A stretch of 59,036 bases of DNA from Proteobacteria bacterium ST_bin11 (GTDB lineage: Bacteria; Pseudomonadota; Gammaproteobacteria; Methylococcales; Methylomonadaceae). The notes below the pieces were generated by a model, which saw nothing but the letters and a program-made list of their open reading frames with translations, was not told the DNA's origin and made no database searches. Below are positions 10,278 through 19,763 of the stretch, one piece after another. Location: positions 1 to 59,036 of the forward strand of contig MSXO01000034.1 in the NCBI GenBank assembly GCA_002083615.1, in the 5' to 3' direction. The translations under genes were made by a program, and so were the position numbers. The number at the start of each line of letters is the position of its first letter. Position 1 is the stretch's first letter.

Positions 10278-10354
10278 GGAGCGGTAGTTCAGTTGGTTAG
10301 AATACCGGCCTGTCACGCCGGGGGTCGCGGGTTCGAGCCCCGTCCGCTCCGCCA
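10278..10354 (+). tRNA. tRNA-Asp (GTC)
   Basis: A 77-base gene with the 3' CCA encoded. The acceptor arm GGAGCGG pairs with CCGCTCC, the T loop holds GGTTCGAGCC and the anticodon GTC is at 10312-10314 in a loop closed by a GC-rich stem (CCGGC/GCCGG). It differs from the E. coli tRNA-Asp at only a few stem and loop positions. It is a single tRNA gene, with no other tRNA or rRNA next to it. Confidence 0.97.
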
Positions 10355-10411
10355 CTTCCTTGGTTTACCCCCATCTTCATCTAATTGTTGTGTTCATTCG
10401 CAATTTAGAGA

Positions 10412-10921
10412 CTAATCTACGCCTGCAGTATTCCTAAAACGTTGCCAGATGATTTTAAACGTAAGTGTCAAGGTAGGATCGTTCCGGGCGGCGCGGGCGT
10501 CGAGGGTCGCCTGATCTTGCCAGCATCCTTCGTCAATTTCGTCGGTCGCCAAGCTAAACGGACCGTTATGTAGGCATCGGTAGACTTGAATAAATTCCAT
10601 ACCCAAGTCATTGCTGGGCTGTAGTTTGAATAAGGGTTCCAATTCATCGACGCATACGCCCAATTCTTCGCGCAATTCACGCAGGGCGCAAGTGGCATAG
10701 CTCTCTCCGGCGTCCACATGCCCGGCAGCCGAGGTATCCCACAAGCCTTGGTTAAGGTCTTTTTTCATTGAGCGCTTTTGCAGAAATAGAAGGCCTTGAT
10801 CGTTAAATACCATAATATGCACGGCCCGATGACACAGTTGCTTGGCGTGGACTATCGATCTAGGTTCTTGGGCGATAACGGCATCGTCTTTATCGACGAC
10901 ATCGAGAAGTTCGTTGTGCAT
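10412..10921 (-). CDS. NUDIX hydrolase (YfcD-like)
   Basis: A 169-residue NUDIX protein. The NUDIX box is complete: G-x5-E-x7-REL-x-EELGV, beginning GHVDAGE near residue 76 and ending at REELGV. The N-terminal part (MHNELLDVVDKDDAVI) and the IDEGCW segment resemble the YfcD/isopentenyl-diphosphate isomerase-like subgroup, whose real substrate in bacteria is not settled. I chose the ATG at 10921. A longer frame begins at 10996 but would overlap the divergent tetR gene. Fewer than 70 bases separate the two starts, so they probably share a control region. Confidence 0.87.
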   Translation of the reverse strand: MHNELLDVVDKDDAVIAQEPRSIVHAKQLCHRAVHIMVFNDQGLLFLQKRSMKKDLNQGLWDTSAAGHVDAGESYATCALRELREELGVCVDELEPLFKLQPSNDLGMEFIQVYRCLHNGPFSLATDEIDEGCWQDQATLDARAARNDPTLTLTFKIIWQRFRNTAGVD

Positions 10922-10989
10922 GTAAACTATCGATTCCTGAGGCAAGGTCGTGTATGGTAGCTGTTTTTGGAACATGTCGCAGAGAACAT

Positions 10990-11619
10990 ATGGCAAGAAG
11001 AAGCGAACATAGTCAGGAACAAATCAAGGAAATGGTCTTAGTCGCTGCGGAAACTATCGTGTCAGAAGACGGGTCCGGCGCATTGACAGTGCGCAAAATC
11101 GCCATGGAAATCGGCTATACGGTGGGTAGCATTTATATGGTGTTTGCCAATATGAACGATTTGCTCACCCATGTAAAAGGCCGGACACTGGACGACTTGG
11201 CCAAGCAATTGAACCACAGCGTGCCGACCACCAGCGTCGAGCAAAGTATTCTGCTCTTGGCGCAAAGCTATCTAAACTTTGCTACCCAGCATTTCAATCG
11301 TTGGCGAATGATTTTCGATATCCAGAGTGAGGGTCCTCAGCCCGAGTGGTATCAAAAAAAAGTCGAGCAAATGTTCGCAATTGTCGAGCTGTTGTTTGTA
11401 GAGCTCACCCCCGGCAACTCGCAAGAACAAAGCCGACTTGCTGCCAGGACGTTATGGAGTGCGGTGCATGGCATATGTATTTTATCGCTAACCGCGAAAC
11501 CGCAGGTCAGCGATATTGAAGCGTCCGCGCAAAGCGTAGATTTGTTAGTGCAGACTTTTATTCAAGGTTGGAAGGCCTCTGCGCAACTTCAGGTAAATGC
11601 CAAACTACCAGAAATGTAG
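10990..11619 (+). CDS. TetR/AcrR-family transcriptional regulator
   Basis: A 209-residue one-component regulator. The N-terminal helix-turn-helix runs over about residues 10-55 (ALTVRKIAMEIGYTVGSIYMVF), and the C-terminal ligand domain is of the WHG type (TLWSAVHGICIL). The ATG at 10990 begins the regular MARRSEHSQEQI start; an upstream ATG at 10954 would add a dozen atypical residues. It is divergent from the NUDIX gene and converges on lplT, overlapping its 3' end by 62 bases. It may control the NUDIX gene or itself through the 68-base gap; the effector is unknown. Confidence 0.88.
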   Translation: MARRSEHSQEQIKEMVLVAAETIVSEDGSGALTVRKIAMEIGYTVGSIYMVFANMNDLLTHVKGRTLDDLAKQLNHSVPTTSVEQSILLLAQSYLNFATQHFNRWRMIFDIQSEGPQPEWYQKKVEQMFAIVELLFVELTPGNSQEQSRLAARTLWSAVHGICILSLTAKPQVSDIEASAQSVDLLVQTFIQGWKASAQLQVNAKLPEM

Positions 11620-12733
11620 CCGCTAGTAGTAACAAGCCTAAACCTATAAGTGCGGTAATCGGCGTGACGTGTTCTGCAGCAGCCAAGGTATAACCACCGA
11701 CTGACATTAACATTGCGGCATTTTGGAAGAAATTCTGCATCGCCACCGCACCACCACTGCCAATACTGTGTTGGCCAATATCCTGAAGTGCGGCGTTGAT
11801 CGGTACGATAAACATGCCGCCAGCCATACCCATCAAAAACAACACAAAACGCGCCGGCCAGACTGCCTCGGTAAAACTTAGGACGATGATGAATATGCCC
11901 ATGAAATATGCCGGGAATCGTGCTCGCCGCAAATGTTCCAGCGGAATCAAACGCGGGACCAGTGCCGAACCGGCGATGATACCGATAGCCATGAATAGCG
12001 TCAGATTGGCGATGTCGCTGGCGTTATGGGTCATTAACACCAAAGGTGCCCAGGCGATGATAATAACCCGAACGCTGGCAGCCGCAGCCCAAAATAAGGA
12101 CGCACCCAACACGGCGAATCGAGAGCGGGGCATCGCTAAAAATGTTTTAACCTCCGTGTAAAACAAGCCGATTTTCGAGCCGGACGGTGGCGTTTTTCGT
12201 AAGCCAAGCGGCAAAAATAGAGTGGTTGCTGCTGATATCAAAAACAAGACAATTGTGGCCAGCAAGGCCCAAGTCGTTGAGTAATCAGCCAATTTGGCGC
12301 CAACGACCATGCCGGTCAATATCGCCAGAATTGTTGACCCTTCTATCCAGCTGTTGGCTTTGACCAAGCCGTTTTGGCCGGCTAGCTCAGGCAAAATTCC
12401 GTATTTAGCCGGGCTGTATAGGGCTGCGCCGATACCGACTACGCAGTACGCTAGTAAGGGTTCGACCTTAAATAACAACAAGGCGGAACCGCAGGCCTTG
12501 ATCAGATTGGCGACAATCAACACCCGTGATTTGGCGTGGCTGTCCGCAAATCCGCCTACCCAGGGTGCTAACACTACAAATGCCACCAGAAACACACTTT
12601 GCAACGCCGGTACATACCAACTGACAGGATGGGTATCCTGCATCACCATGGCGATGACCGTAAATAAAATGGCGTTGTCGGCAAATGCGGAAAGGAACTG
12701 CGCGATCAGCAGTGGGTAAATGTGTTTGCTCAT
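11558..12733 (-). CDS. lplT: Lysophospholipid transporter LplT (MFS)
   Basis: A 391-residue major facilitator protein with about twelve membrane helices. It matches LplT, which flips lysophospholipids across the inner membrane so that Aas can re-acylate them. The start MSKHIYPLLIAQFLSAFADNA and the segment GAALYSPAKYGILPEL are characteristic. aas lies immediately upstream on the same strand with a 44-base gap, the arrangement seen in enterobacteria in which the pair works in one pathway. The 3' end overlaps the convergent tetR gene. Confidence 0.9.
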   Translation of the reverse strand: MSKHIYPLLIAQFLSAFADNAILFTVIAMVMQDTHPVSWYVPALQSVFLVAFVVLAPWVGGFADSHAKSRVLIVANLIKACGSALLLFKVEPLLAYCVVGIGAALYSPAKYGILPELAGQNGLVKANSWIEGSTILAILTGMVVGAKLADYSTTWALLATIVLFLISAATTLFLPLGLRKTPPSGSKIGLFYTEVKTFLAMPRSRFAVLGASLFWAAAASVRVIIIAWAPLVLMTHNASDIANLTLFMAIGIIAGSALVPRLIPLEHLRRARFPAYFMGIFIIVLSFTEAVWPARFVLFLMGMAGGMFIVPINAALQDIGQHSIGSGGAVAMQNFFQNAAMLMSVGGYTLAAAEHVTPITALIGLGLLLLAATFLVVWHLPEVAQRPSNLE

Positions 12734-12777
12734 GGCGTTAATGGGTAGTTAATTTGCTCGAAACAGGTGGGTATGAG

Positions 12778-14943
12778 TCAATCCGGCTCGATGTTGCCAC
12801 CCACCAATAATTGCGCAGCCATGGTGGTCGCACCCGGATAATCGGTTTTCCCGGTTGCTAGTACCGGTAATTTATCCAACACAAACACTTTTTTGGGCAG
12901 ATTGATGGTTGCAACGCCTGTTGAGGCTTCTGCCAATAGTTTGGCGTTGGCGTCACGGCGGGTAGTCAACAGTACCAGTTGTTCGCCTTTTTTAGGGTCG
13001 GGCAAGCTGACGACGACGTGCTGCGCTTCCGGCCAGGCGTGTATGGCTAATTGCTCTACGGCGGTTAGCGATACCATTTCCCCGCCAATTTTCGCGAAGC
13101 GCTTGCTACGGCCTTGAATGTGAATAAAGCCCTCTTCGTCGACGTGGACGATGTCGCCGGTATCGTACCAGCCTTCCCCATAGGCGGCGGAGCAGGGCGG
13201 CACCAATACGCCGGGATTATCCGGCAATAGATAACCTTTCATGATGTTCGGACCGGCGACATGTAATTTACCGGCATTTTCGATCCCAGGTACTGGCTCC
13301 AGCTTGTGCAGCATATCTGGCATGAATCGGCCTACGCTGCCGGCTTTGTAATCCATTGGGGTGTTAACCGACGTTACCGGTGAAGTCTCCGTCGCGCCAT
13401 AGCCTTCTAAAATTCGAATGCCGAATTTATCCAGCCAAGTAGTGCGGGTGGTTTCCTGTAATTTTTCCGCACCGGCCACCACGTATCGTAAGGAGAAAAA
13501 ATCGTAGGGATGGGCTTTTTTGGCATAAGCCGCGAGAAACGTATTGGTGCCGAACATAATCGTCGCACCCACCTCGTAAGCCATTTCTGGGATGACTGCA
13601 TAATGCAGTGGCGACGGGTAGAAAAAGCTGGTCATGCCGTTCAATATTGGCATCATGGTGCCCACGGTGAAGCCAAAGGAATGGAACATCGGTAGAAAAT
13701 TTAGTACCACATCCCCCGGTCCGAAATCGATGCGCGCTCTGATTTGTTTGTGATTGGCCAGGATGTTGGCATGTGACAACACCACGCCTTTCGGCAAGCC
13801 TTCCGAACCGGACGTGAACAATACCACCGCCGCATCGTCAGCATCGTAATCGTGGCTTTTGTACCAAAATCCGGCAGTTTTCGCCTGAAGCAACCCTGTC
13901 AATTTGTCGAAACTTGTCAATGAGGATGCTAGGTCTTCCAAATAAATCAGCTTAACGTGTTGCTCCAAAATCGCCGCCTCCTCTCCCAGGTGAGCCAACT
14001 CTATGAATCTGCGCGATGTCAGAACGATGTTGATTTGCCCCGTGCGGCAAGCAGCAGCCATCCCGACAGCGCCAATCGAATAATTCAGCATGGCCGGTAC
14101 CCGCTGATAGAGCTGTAGGCCCAGTACCACATTCAGCGTCTTGCAGCTATTGGGCAGCAAGACGCCCACATTTTCGCCTGCTTGCGTGATGGCTTTAATC
14201 AATTTACCGACGATGATACTGCGAGTGATCAGGGCGTCGTAACTCAGTGGTTTGCGCTCAAGATCTTCAGCAACGGTGTAACGACCACCATGCAGCGCGC
14301 GGGCCTCCAGCAAGGCTGAAAAGATGGTTTGTTGGTAATGACTGGTGGCGAACATCATTTCCGTCATAATGTCAGCCAGGATGTGCCCGCTATGCTTGCG
14401 CCGCGCTTTGCCGGTAATGTCGCCGTGGGTTTCTATCATCGTTGGCGGCTGAATATGGATGGCGATGCGCGGAAACCAGTGTTGACGGACGCCGCCTAGC
14501 TTTGAAAAGCGGCTGTATTCAGCACCTTCGATGCGAATCGGCAACAGGGTGGCGCCGGATTTATCCGCAACCATGCCAGTGCCGTCGTAGATTTTCATCA
14601 ACGAGCCGGTCACGGTGATCCTGCCCTCCGGAAAAATGACGGTTTTGGTGTCACTCAACAAATGATGAATTAACGCCTTTAAAGACAAGGGATGCGTTGG
14701 GTCCATCGGAAATACTTTGGACAAACGTAAGAAAGGTTTTAGCCACCAGCGTTCGGATATTTGGGTATTGATCGCAAAGGTGATGTCGTCGGGTAGGAAT
14801 ACTCCGAGCAACAAGGGATCAAGAAATGAGGTGTGATTGGCGACGATCAACACGCGGTTGCCGGCTTTAGCGTAATTCTCCAGCCCGTGGACCTTCACCC
14901 GATAGACTAGCGTCAATAGCCAGCGTAAAACAACTTTCAACAT
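12778..14943 (-). CDS. aas: Bifunctional acyl-ACP synthetase / 2-acylglycerophosphoethanolamine acyltransferase
   Basis: The 721-residue protein joins an N-terminal PlsC-type acyltransferase (about 1-200, catalytic HX4D as NHTSFLD, then FPEGRIT) to a C-terminal AMP-forming acyl synthetase (about 230-715, P-loop-like LFTSGSEGLPKGVVLSH, then YGATETSP and YDTGDI). Aas activates a fatty acid on its bound acyl carrier protein and transfers it to the free position of lysophosphatidylethanolamine. The length is nearly that of E. coli Aas (719). It is probably co-transcribed with lplT. Confidence 0.93.
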   Translation of the reverse strand: MLKVVLRWLLTLVYRVKVHGLENYAKAGNRVLIVANHTSFLDPLLLGVFLPDDITFAINTQISERWWLKPFLRLSKVFPMDPTHPLSLKALIHHLLSDTKTVIFPEGRITVTGSLMKIYDGTGMVADKSGATLLPIRIEGAEYSRFSKLGGVRQHWFPRIAIHIQPPTMIETHGDITGKARRKHSGHILADIMTEMMFATSHYQQTIFSALLEARALHGGRYTVAEDLERKPLSYDALITRSIIVGKLIKAITQAGENVGVLLPNSCKTLNVVLGLQLYQRVPAMLNYSIGAVGMAAACRTGQINIVLTSRRFIELAHLGEEAAILEQHVKLIYLEDLASSLTSFDKLTGLLQAKTAGFWYKSHDYDADDAAVVLFTSGSEGLPKGVVLSHANILANHKQIRARIDFGPGDVVLNFLPMFHSFGFTVGTMMPILNGMTSFFYPSPLHYAVIPEMAYEVGATIMFGTNTFLAAYAKKAHPYDFFSLRYVVAGAEKLQETTRTTWLDKFGIRILEGYGATETSPVTSVNTPMDYKAGSVGRFMPDMLHKLEPVPGIENAGKLHVAGPNIMKGYLLPDNPGVLVPPCSAAYGEGWYDTGDIVHVDEEGFIHIQGRSKRFAKIGGEMVSLTAVEQLAIHAWPEAQHVVVSLPDPKKGEQLVLLTTRRDANAKLLAEASTGVATINLPKKVFVLDKLPVLATGKTDYPGATTMAAQLLVGGNIEPD

Positions 14944-15825
14944 AGTATTCCTCCCGTAAGCGCATATTAGCAGACAGATTGCGATTTGCCGGGAGGCACT
15001 ATAACTAGAAATTAAACCATGTTCAATTAGTTTGCGTGTTTATTTCGGGAATGCGTTATCAGAAAGGGATTAGACCTGTTTAGTTTCGTGAGACGGCGGA
15101 AGTAGCCGCCGGTTGCTCGATTGGTGATACAGCTATTTTCTCGACTTTTTGTCAGTAGACATAGCTTTGAGAAGACCTTCTTGGTGGACTCGGCTGGAGA
15201 TAACGACGCTCGCTATAATTAGGGCGACAGCAGAATATTCGTCGCGATTTCATGCATTTCTTCCCAAAATTCCTCGTACTGATCTTCGATTTTTTCTTGA
15301 TCGGTAATCCCCCCAGAAAAAATCAGCTATGACAATTCAGAATTAAAATGCTGCCTTGCGAGTGACTTAGCGCCCTCGGATTGTGACGAATTAAATCGGC
15401 GCTTTTTCTGATTGCACCATGATCCACCGCAACTAGACGTTTTTTTAGCTGGAAATACAGAATCCTAAATTAGCTTTAGTCCCGCAAGCGTCTCAACAAA
15501 AATCATAGGCTTAAGTGCGCTATCTGGTAAAGATTTGATCGATTAAGGCTAGGTTTTGGTGAAAAGCATGTCCACTTTCTCAAACCGCTCAACTGTGGCC
15601 GAAGTATTTGCGCAAGCAGAGTGTTTGTAGGGAGATGTTTGGTAGTCATTTGGTCGTTTCGCCCCCTAGAAAAAATTGACTCTCATCGGCTTACAGCATT
15701 GCGGCCTTAAAGCTGGTGCGGTTCGTGCAACTCTTAGGTTTGCGGGTTAGTGTGCAATTCCCGATGTGTAGAGCCGCAGCATCGGTATAATTCCAACTTC
15801 TTTTGTATTTACCGTTTGACTGCTT
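14944..15825. other. 882-base gap between aas and argH
   Basis: No intact gene is visible here. The left part (15133-15326) holds what looks like the broken 3' end of a minus-strand gene, listed separately. Further right, a minus-strand stretch around 15345-15475 is open for about 45 codons but has no start and could be chance. Just before argH a TATAAT lies at 15786-15791, about 35 bases from the start codon. No good -35 box stands at the right distance, so the promoter call is weak. Confidence 0.5.
15133..15326 (-). pseudogene. Decayed 3' gene fragment, possibly frameshifted
   Basis: Two overlapping minus-strand frames each look protein-like. One (15219-15326) reads an acidic amphipathic stretch, ITDQEKIEDQYEEFWEEMHE, and then stops. 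The other (15133-15249) reads a hydrophobic helix, SAVALIIASVVISS, and a basic tail ending STDKKSRK. A single-base shift near 15220-15250 would join them into one protein of more than 60 residues with a C-terminal membrane helix. Neither has a start codon. I do not recognise the family, and chance is possible. Confidence 0.35.
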
Positions 15826-17229
15826 ATGACCACCGTTAACACCGAGAAATTATCCAGCGCGCGCTTCGCGGAAGCGACCGATGCTTTTGTTGAAGAATTT
15901 ACAGCTTCCGTGAATTTCGATCAACGTATGGCCCAGCAAGATATCCAGGGATCTTTGGCTCATGCGGCGATGCTCTGCAAAATCGGCATTTTGACCGAGC
16001 AAGATTTAGCCGATATACGTCGGGGTTTAGCGCAAATCCAAGTTGAAATTGAGCGGGGTGAGTTTATCTGGTCGATCAAGCAAGAAGATGTACACATGAA
16101 CATCGAAGCTAGATTGACGGATTTAATAGGCATCGCCGGCAAAAAACTGCATACCGGCCGTTCGCGTAACGATCAGGTGGCGACTGATATTCGCCTATAT
16201 CTCCGTAGCGAAATCGGCGTAATTTTAAAGCAGTTGCAACGTCTGCAAATCGCTTTGCTGGATCTGGCCGAGCGCGAGGCCGATACCATCATGCCGGGAT
16301 TTACCCATCTACAAGTGGCTCAACCGGTGACTTTTGGTCATCATTTGATGGCCTGGTTTGAAATGCTCAGCCGCGACAAGGAGCGTCTCCAAGACTGTTC
16401 CAAGCGTTTAAATGTGATGCCTTTGGGCGCTGCAGCGCTGGCAGGGACCAGTTACCCGATCGACCGCTTTATGACTGCCGAATTGCTTGGCTTCTCCAGA
16501 CCGTCGAATAATTCCTTGGATTCGGTGAGTGACCGAGACTTTGCTATCGAATTTGCCGCAGCCGGCAGTTTAATTATGATGCATTTGTCCAGGTTCTCGG
16601 AGGAACTGGTGTTGTGGGCAAGCGCGCAATTCAATTTTATCGATATCCCCGATGCGTTTTGCACGGGCTCGTCTATCATGCCGCAAAAGAAAAACCCCGA
16701 CGTACCTGAGTTGGTGCGCGGCAAATCCGGGCGGGTCACCGGGCATTTGGTGTCATTGTTGATGCTGATGAAAAGCCAGCCTTTGGCGTATAACAAGGAT
16801 AATCAGGAAGACAAGGAACCTTTGTTCGATACAGCCGATACACTTATCAACTGCCTGCGGGCCTTTGCCGATATGATGCCGCGTATTCAAGCCAAGCGCG
16901 AGAATATGTATAACGCCGCAAAAAAAGGATTCGCCACGGCCACAGACCTGGCTGATTATTTGGTTCGTAAAGGTATGCCCTTCCGCGATGCTCACGAAGT
17001 GGTAGGAATGGCTGTGCGTCTGGGGTTGCAAACTGATAGGGACTTGTCTGAATTAAGCTTGGCCGAGTTGCAAGGCTTTGCTGAAACGATTACAGCGGAT
17101 GTATTCGATATTCTAAAGTTGGAAGGCTCTGTAGCGGCTCGCAATCATATTGGTGGCACTGCTCCGGATGCAGTTCGCAAGGCAATTTGTGACGCAAGAC
17201 AAAATACCCTACAAATCTCAGTAAATTAG
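15826..17229 (+). CDS. argH: Argininosuccinate lyase
   Basis: ArgH splits argininosuccinate to arginine and fumarate, the last step of arginine synthesis. The 467-residue product is of family length. The fumarase/lyase superfamily signature GSSIMPQKKNPD near residue 284 contains the catalytic serine loop, HTGRSRNDQ carries the substrate-binding residues, and TFGHHLMAWFEM fits the third conserved region. The start is the ATG at 15826. A TATAAT box stands about 35 bases upstream. It is followed after 47 bases by the signalling cluster but has no evident functional link to it. Confidence 0.97.
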   Translation: MTTVNTEKLSSARFAEATDAFVEEFTASVNFDQRMAQQDIQGSLAHAAMLCKIGILTEQDLADIRRGLAQIQVEIERGEFIWSIKQEDVHMNIEARLTDLIGIAGKKLHTGRSRNDQVATDIRLYLRSEIGVILKQLQRLQIALLDLAEREADTIMPGFTHLQVAQPVTFGHHLMAWFEMLSRDKERLQDCSKRLNVMPLGAAALAGTSYPIDRFMTAELLGFSRPSNNSLDSVSDRDFAIEFAAAGSLIMMHLSRFSEELVLWASAQFNFIDIPDAFCTGSSIMPQKKNPDVPELVRGKSGRVTGHLVSLLMLMKSQPLAYNKDNQEDKEPLFDTADTLINCLRAFADMMPRIQAKRENMYNAAKKGFATATDLADYLVRKGMPFRDAHEVVGMAVRLGLQTDRDLSELSLAELQGFAETITADVFDILKLEGSVAARNHIGGTAPDAVRKAICDARQNTLQISVN

Positions 17230-17276
17230 CTCTTTGGCTGCTAACCTTCCAGAATCGTTTGATTCGGAGGGTTGCA

Positions 17277-17987
17277 ATGCCCAAGTTTTTTACTAACTTG
17301 ATTGCTGAACAGCACGTCGATCAGCTTCAGCCTGACATCTGTCTGTGGCAAGATCGCCAATTAGACGTATTCCATTATTCTTATCAGAACGAAGATCAGG
17401 TATTGGATGCACTGGTCTTCAAAGTTCGCAGAAATTCTAAGGATTTGCTGGCCCATCTTAGACGGATTTATTTTTGTTACGAAAGACAGTTGCCCGCTCA
17501 ACTGTATGCGGCCTTGCTGGACTTAGTGATCATTTTACACGGCAGGGGACAAGCGATAAGTCGCCGGATGATTGCAGCTAGTCGCAAACGACTGAATAGC
17601 CGGCAATTGCAGCTATTGAACCAAGCCGCTGGTCACGAACTGCTCGGCAATACGTATTCCGTATTCAGCACTGGCCTAATTGGTTGCCGGGAATTGGTGA
17701 TTGGCAACGAACAAGCCGAAACCGAGCATGACTTTCTGGCTCTGGCCAATGACTTTATTGAATATAGCCAGCTTGAGCAAGCCATGGATATATTGGAAAC
17801 CGGCATCAGCCACCATCCGGAACGTCTGGATTTACAACATGCCTTGTTAGAACTTTACAAAACCACCCAATACCGCGAGCGCTTTCAAGCTCACCAGCAA
17901 ACATTCAGGGACTCTGGCATTCTGTTAACAGATGAATGGCTGCACTTAGCACTATTTTTCGAAGGGCATCACGATGGCGTCGACTAA
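17277..17987 (+). CDS. TPR/FimV-C-like protein of the small-GTPase cluster
   Basis: A 236-residue protein without signal peptide or membrane helix. The C-terminal third (about 155-215) has the helical pattern LANDFIEYSQLEQAMDILE and LDLQHALLELY, resembling the tetratricopeptide-like domain of FimV, which helps organise the pole in pseudomonads. The rest is unfamiliar to me. I chose the ATG at 17277, with GGAGGG 6 bases upstream, over a TTG at 17259. Its end overlaps the next gene by 14 bases, so the two are translationally coupled. It probably is an adaptor or scaffold for the GTPase module, by context only. Confidence 0.7.
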   Translation: MPKFFTNLIAEQHVDQLQPDICLWQDRQLDVFHYSYQNEDQVLDALVFKVRRNSKDLLAHLRRIYFCYERQLPAQLYAALLDLVIILHGRGQAISRRMIAASRKRLNSRQLQLLNQAAGHELLGNTYSVFSTGLIGCRELVIGNEQAETEHDFLALANDFIEYSQLEQAMDILETGISHHPERLDLQHALLELYKTTQYRERFQAHQQTFRDSGILLTDEWLHLALFFEGHHDGVD

Positions 17988-19200
17988 AACCCCGTTTCGA
18001 ATTGCTCTCCATGGCATGGATAGTCGCACGTGCAAAACGATGGAAATGTATTTGAAGGGGCCATGTAGCGGGGCTGCTATAGTAGTAGATACCGCCGAGG
18101 CCGATATAGATATGATTGATGCGGATCATCCAAAAGCCAAGGACATCCTGGATGCGAGGCAAACCGCAACCCCAGGCCGACCAATAATATTGCTCTCCTT
18201 ACAGCATCTGCGATTAGACAATACCTATTTCATCAAAAAGCCGATTAACGTCGAACAAATGCTGGCCGTGTTCGACAAAATCAAAGCGGTTGCCAGTGTT
18301 CGTAAAGCAACTGTCGAAAAGGCGAAAATCAGTCAGAGTCCACCTAAAGTCGCTGATTTGCCGCAACAGCCCGCAGTTGAAACACCCAAGAAAGTGACTA
18401 TCGATGTGTACGTCAATAAATCCAAGGCGCCAAGATCAACCGAATCGTCAGAGCATCTGAAAGCCACTAAACATCAATCGGCGATGCAGTTGAACGAAGG
18501 TGGCTTCAGCGCCTTTCTGGGAACTTTGAGTAATATCGATTTCGACGATGAGGCGCAATTGTTAACCGCCTGTTATGACCCTAGACATTACTTTTTGGGC
18601 TACGTAATGTCGGCCTATAAAACGGCCAATTTGCAGTCACGCGTTTTGCAACTTTGTTCGATTTGGAAGCCATTGACAATTTTCCCGGAAAATCAGGAAA
18701 TCTGGATAGATGCCGACGATAAACAAACCCGCGCAATGGCCGGTATGCCGTTGGGTAAGGGATCCGTCGGCAAAATGATTCTGACCGCAGTCGATACCAC
18801 AGCCGCGGTGCAAAGAGCCGAAGAAAAGTATCAAGACATGGGTGGATTTGCATGGAAATTGGCAATCTGGACATCAAAGGGACGCTTTCCGATAGGTTTG
18901 GATATGCATCGACCGGTCTACCTAGAACGATGGCCGAATTTTACCCGACTGGTCATCACGCCGGATGCATTGCGCATTGCCGCATTGTTGGTTCAGGCGC
19001 CGAGATCGCCTCTGGAAGTGGCGAATCTATTGGGTGTTAAACCGCAGTACGTGTTTGTGTTTATTAGCGCCTGCCAGACTATCGGTTTATTGAAGCAAAG
19101 CGAACGCCAAGTTGATAGCGTAATTGCAGTGGAACAGCCCAAGAAGCCCAAAAATGAAGGGCTATTAAGCAAAATTCTGAAGAAATTGCGCGGCGCGTAG
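17974..19200 (+). CDS. Receiver-like protein with C-terminal winged-helix-like region
   Basis: A 408-residue protein. The first 110 residues have the rhythm of a response-regulator receiver: FRIALHGMDSRTCK, then IDMIDAD where the phosphorylatable Asp should stand, and YFIKKPINVEQML like the conserved Lys-Pro region. The usual acidic pair at the end of strand one is absent, so phosphorylation is doubtful. A Lys-rich linker follows (about 110-165). The last 80 residues include SPLEVANLLGVKPQYVFVFI and look like a winged helix. It overlaps the preceding gene and precedes the GTPase gene. A role in linking the module to output is inference. Confidence 0.65.
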   Translation: MASTKTPFRIALHGMDSRTCKTMEMYLKGPCSGAAIVVDTAEADIDMIDADHPKAKDILDARQTATPGRPIILLSLQHLRLDNTYFIKKPINVEQMLAVFDKIKAVASVRKATVEKAKISQSPPKVADLPQQPAVETPKKVTIDVYVNKSKAPRSTESSEHLKATKHQSAMQLNEGGFSAFLGTLSNIDFDDEAQLLTACYDPRHYFLGYVMSAYKTANLQSRVLQLCSIWKPLTIFPENQEIWIDADDKQTRAMAGMPLGKGSVGKMILTAVDTTAAVQRAEEKYQDMGGFAWKLAIWTSKGRFPIGLDMHRPVYLERWPNFTRLVITPDALRIAALLVQAPRSPLEVANLLGVKPQYVFVFISACQTIGLLKQSERQVDSVIAVEQPKKPKNEGLLSKILKKLRGA

Positions 19201-19221
19201 CAAACGATAAGGAATCTCTCG

Positions 19222-19758
19222 ATGAGTCAATACAAAATAATTTTCACGGGCCCCGTGGGTGCCGGCAAAACAACTGCAATCAATGCGATTAGCGATGTCC
19301 CTCCGGTAAAAACCGATGCTGCAGCCAGCGATATGACTAAAAACCGTAAGGCATCCACGACGGTGGCAATGGACTATGGGGTGATGAACTTGGCGGACGG
19401 GGAAAAGATTCACTTATACGGCACGCCCGGGCAGGAGCGGTTTGATTTCATGTGGGATATTTTAACCAATGGCGGCATCGGCTTAATTTTATTACTAGAT
19501 AACACGCGCGCGGCCCCCTTTCAGGATATGCGTTTTTTTTTGGACGCGTTCGGTAAGTTTATTAACGATACCAGCGTCGCGATTGGGGTGACGCAAATGG
19601 ATTTGAGTAGTAAGCCGACAATAGACGACTACCACTCGCAATTGCAGGGGGTCGGCCTTAAGCCACCAGTGTTTGCGGTGGATGCCCGGGAAAAAAACGA
19701 TATATCACTTTTAGTGCAGGCCCTCCTGTTTTCTCTGGACCCTGGCTTAGCGGGTTAA
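19222..19758 (+). CDS. Small Ras-like GTPase, COG2229/conservon CvnD type
   Basis: A 178-residue small G protein. The P-loop GPVGAGKTT is at residues 10-18, the switch II motif is GTPGQERFDFMW, and the G4 position reads TQMD rather than NKxD. This pattern is that of the GTPases in actinobacterial conservons and more distantly of MglA, the polarity GTPase of Myxococcus. The threonine that would coordinate magnesium lies in the ASTTVAMDYG segment. It is in the middle of a run with two roadblock-type genes, the usual partners or GTPase-activating proteins of such switches. Nucleotide specificity is uncertain because of the G4 change. Confidence 0.88.
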   Translation: MSQYKIIFTGPVGAGKTTAINAISDVPPVKTDAAASDMTKNRKASTTVAMDYGVMNLADGEKIHLYGTPGQERFDFMWDILTNGGIGLILLLDNTRAAPFQDMRFFLDAFGKFINDTSVAIGVTQMDLSSKPTIDDYHSQLQGVGLKPPVFAVDAREKNDISLLVQALLFSLDPGLAG

Positions 19759-19763
19759 GCACG

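Noticed and set aside
10355..10411. Further tRNA genes after tRNA-Asp
   Set aside because: The short gap has no cloverleaf or TTCGA box.
12294..12719. Plus-strand frame of 141 codons inside lplT
   Set aside because: It is antisense to a well-recognised transporter and lacks protein-like features.
15345..15475. Minus-strand reading frame with SCGGSWCNQKKRRF
   Set aside because: It is open only between two stops, has no start and no family match; it may be chance, so I did not call it a gene.
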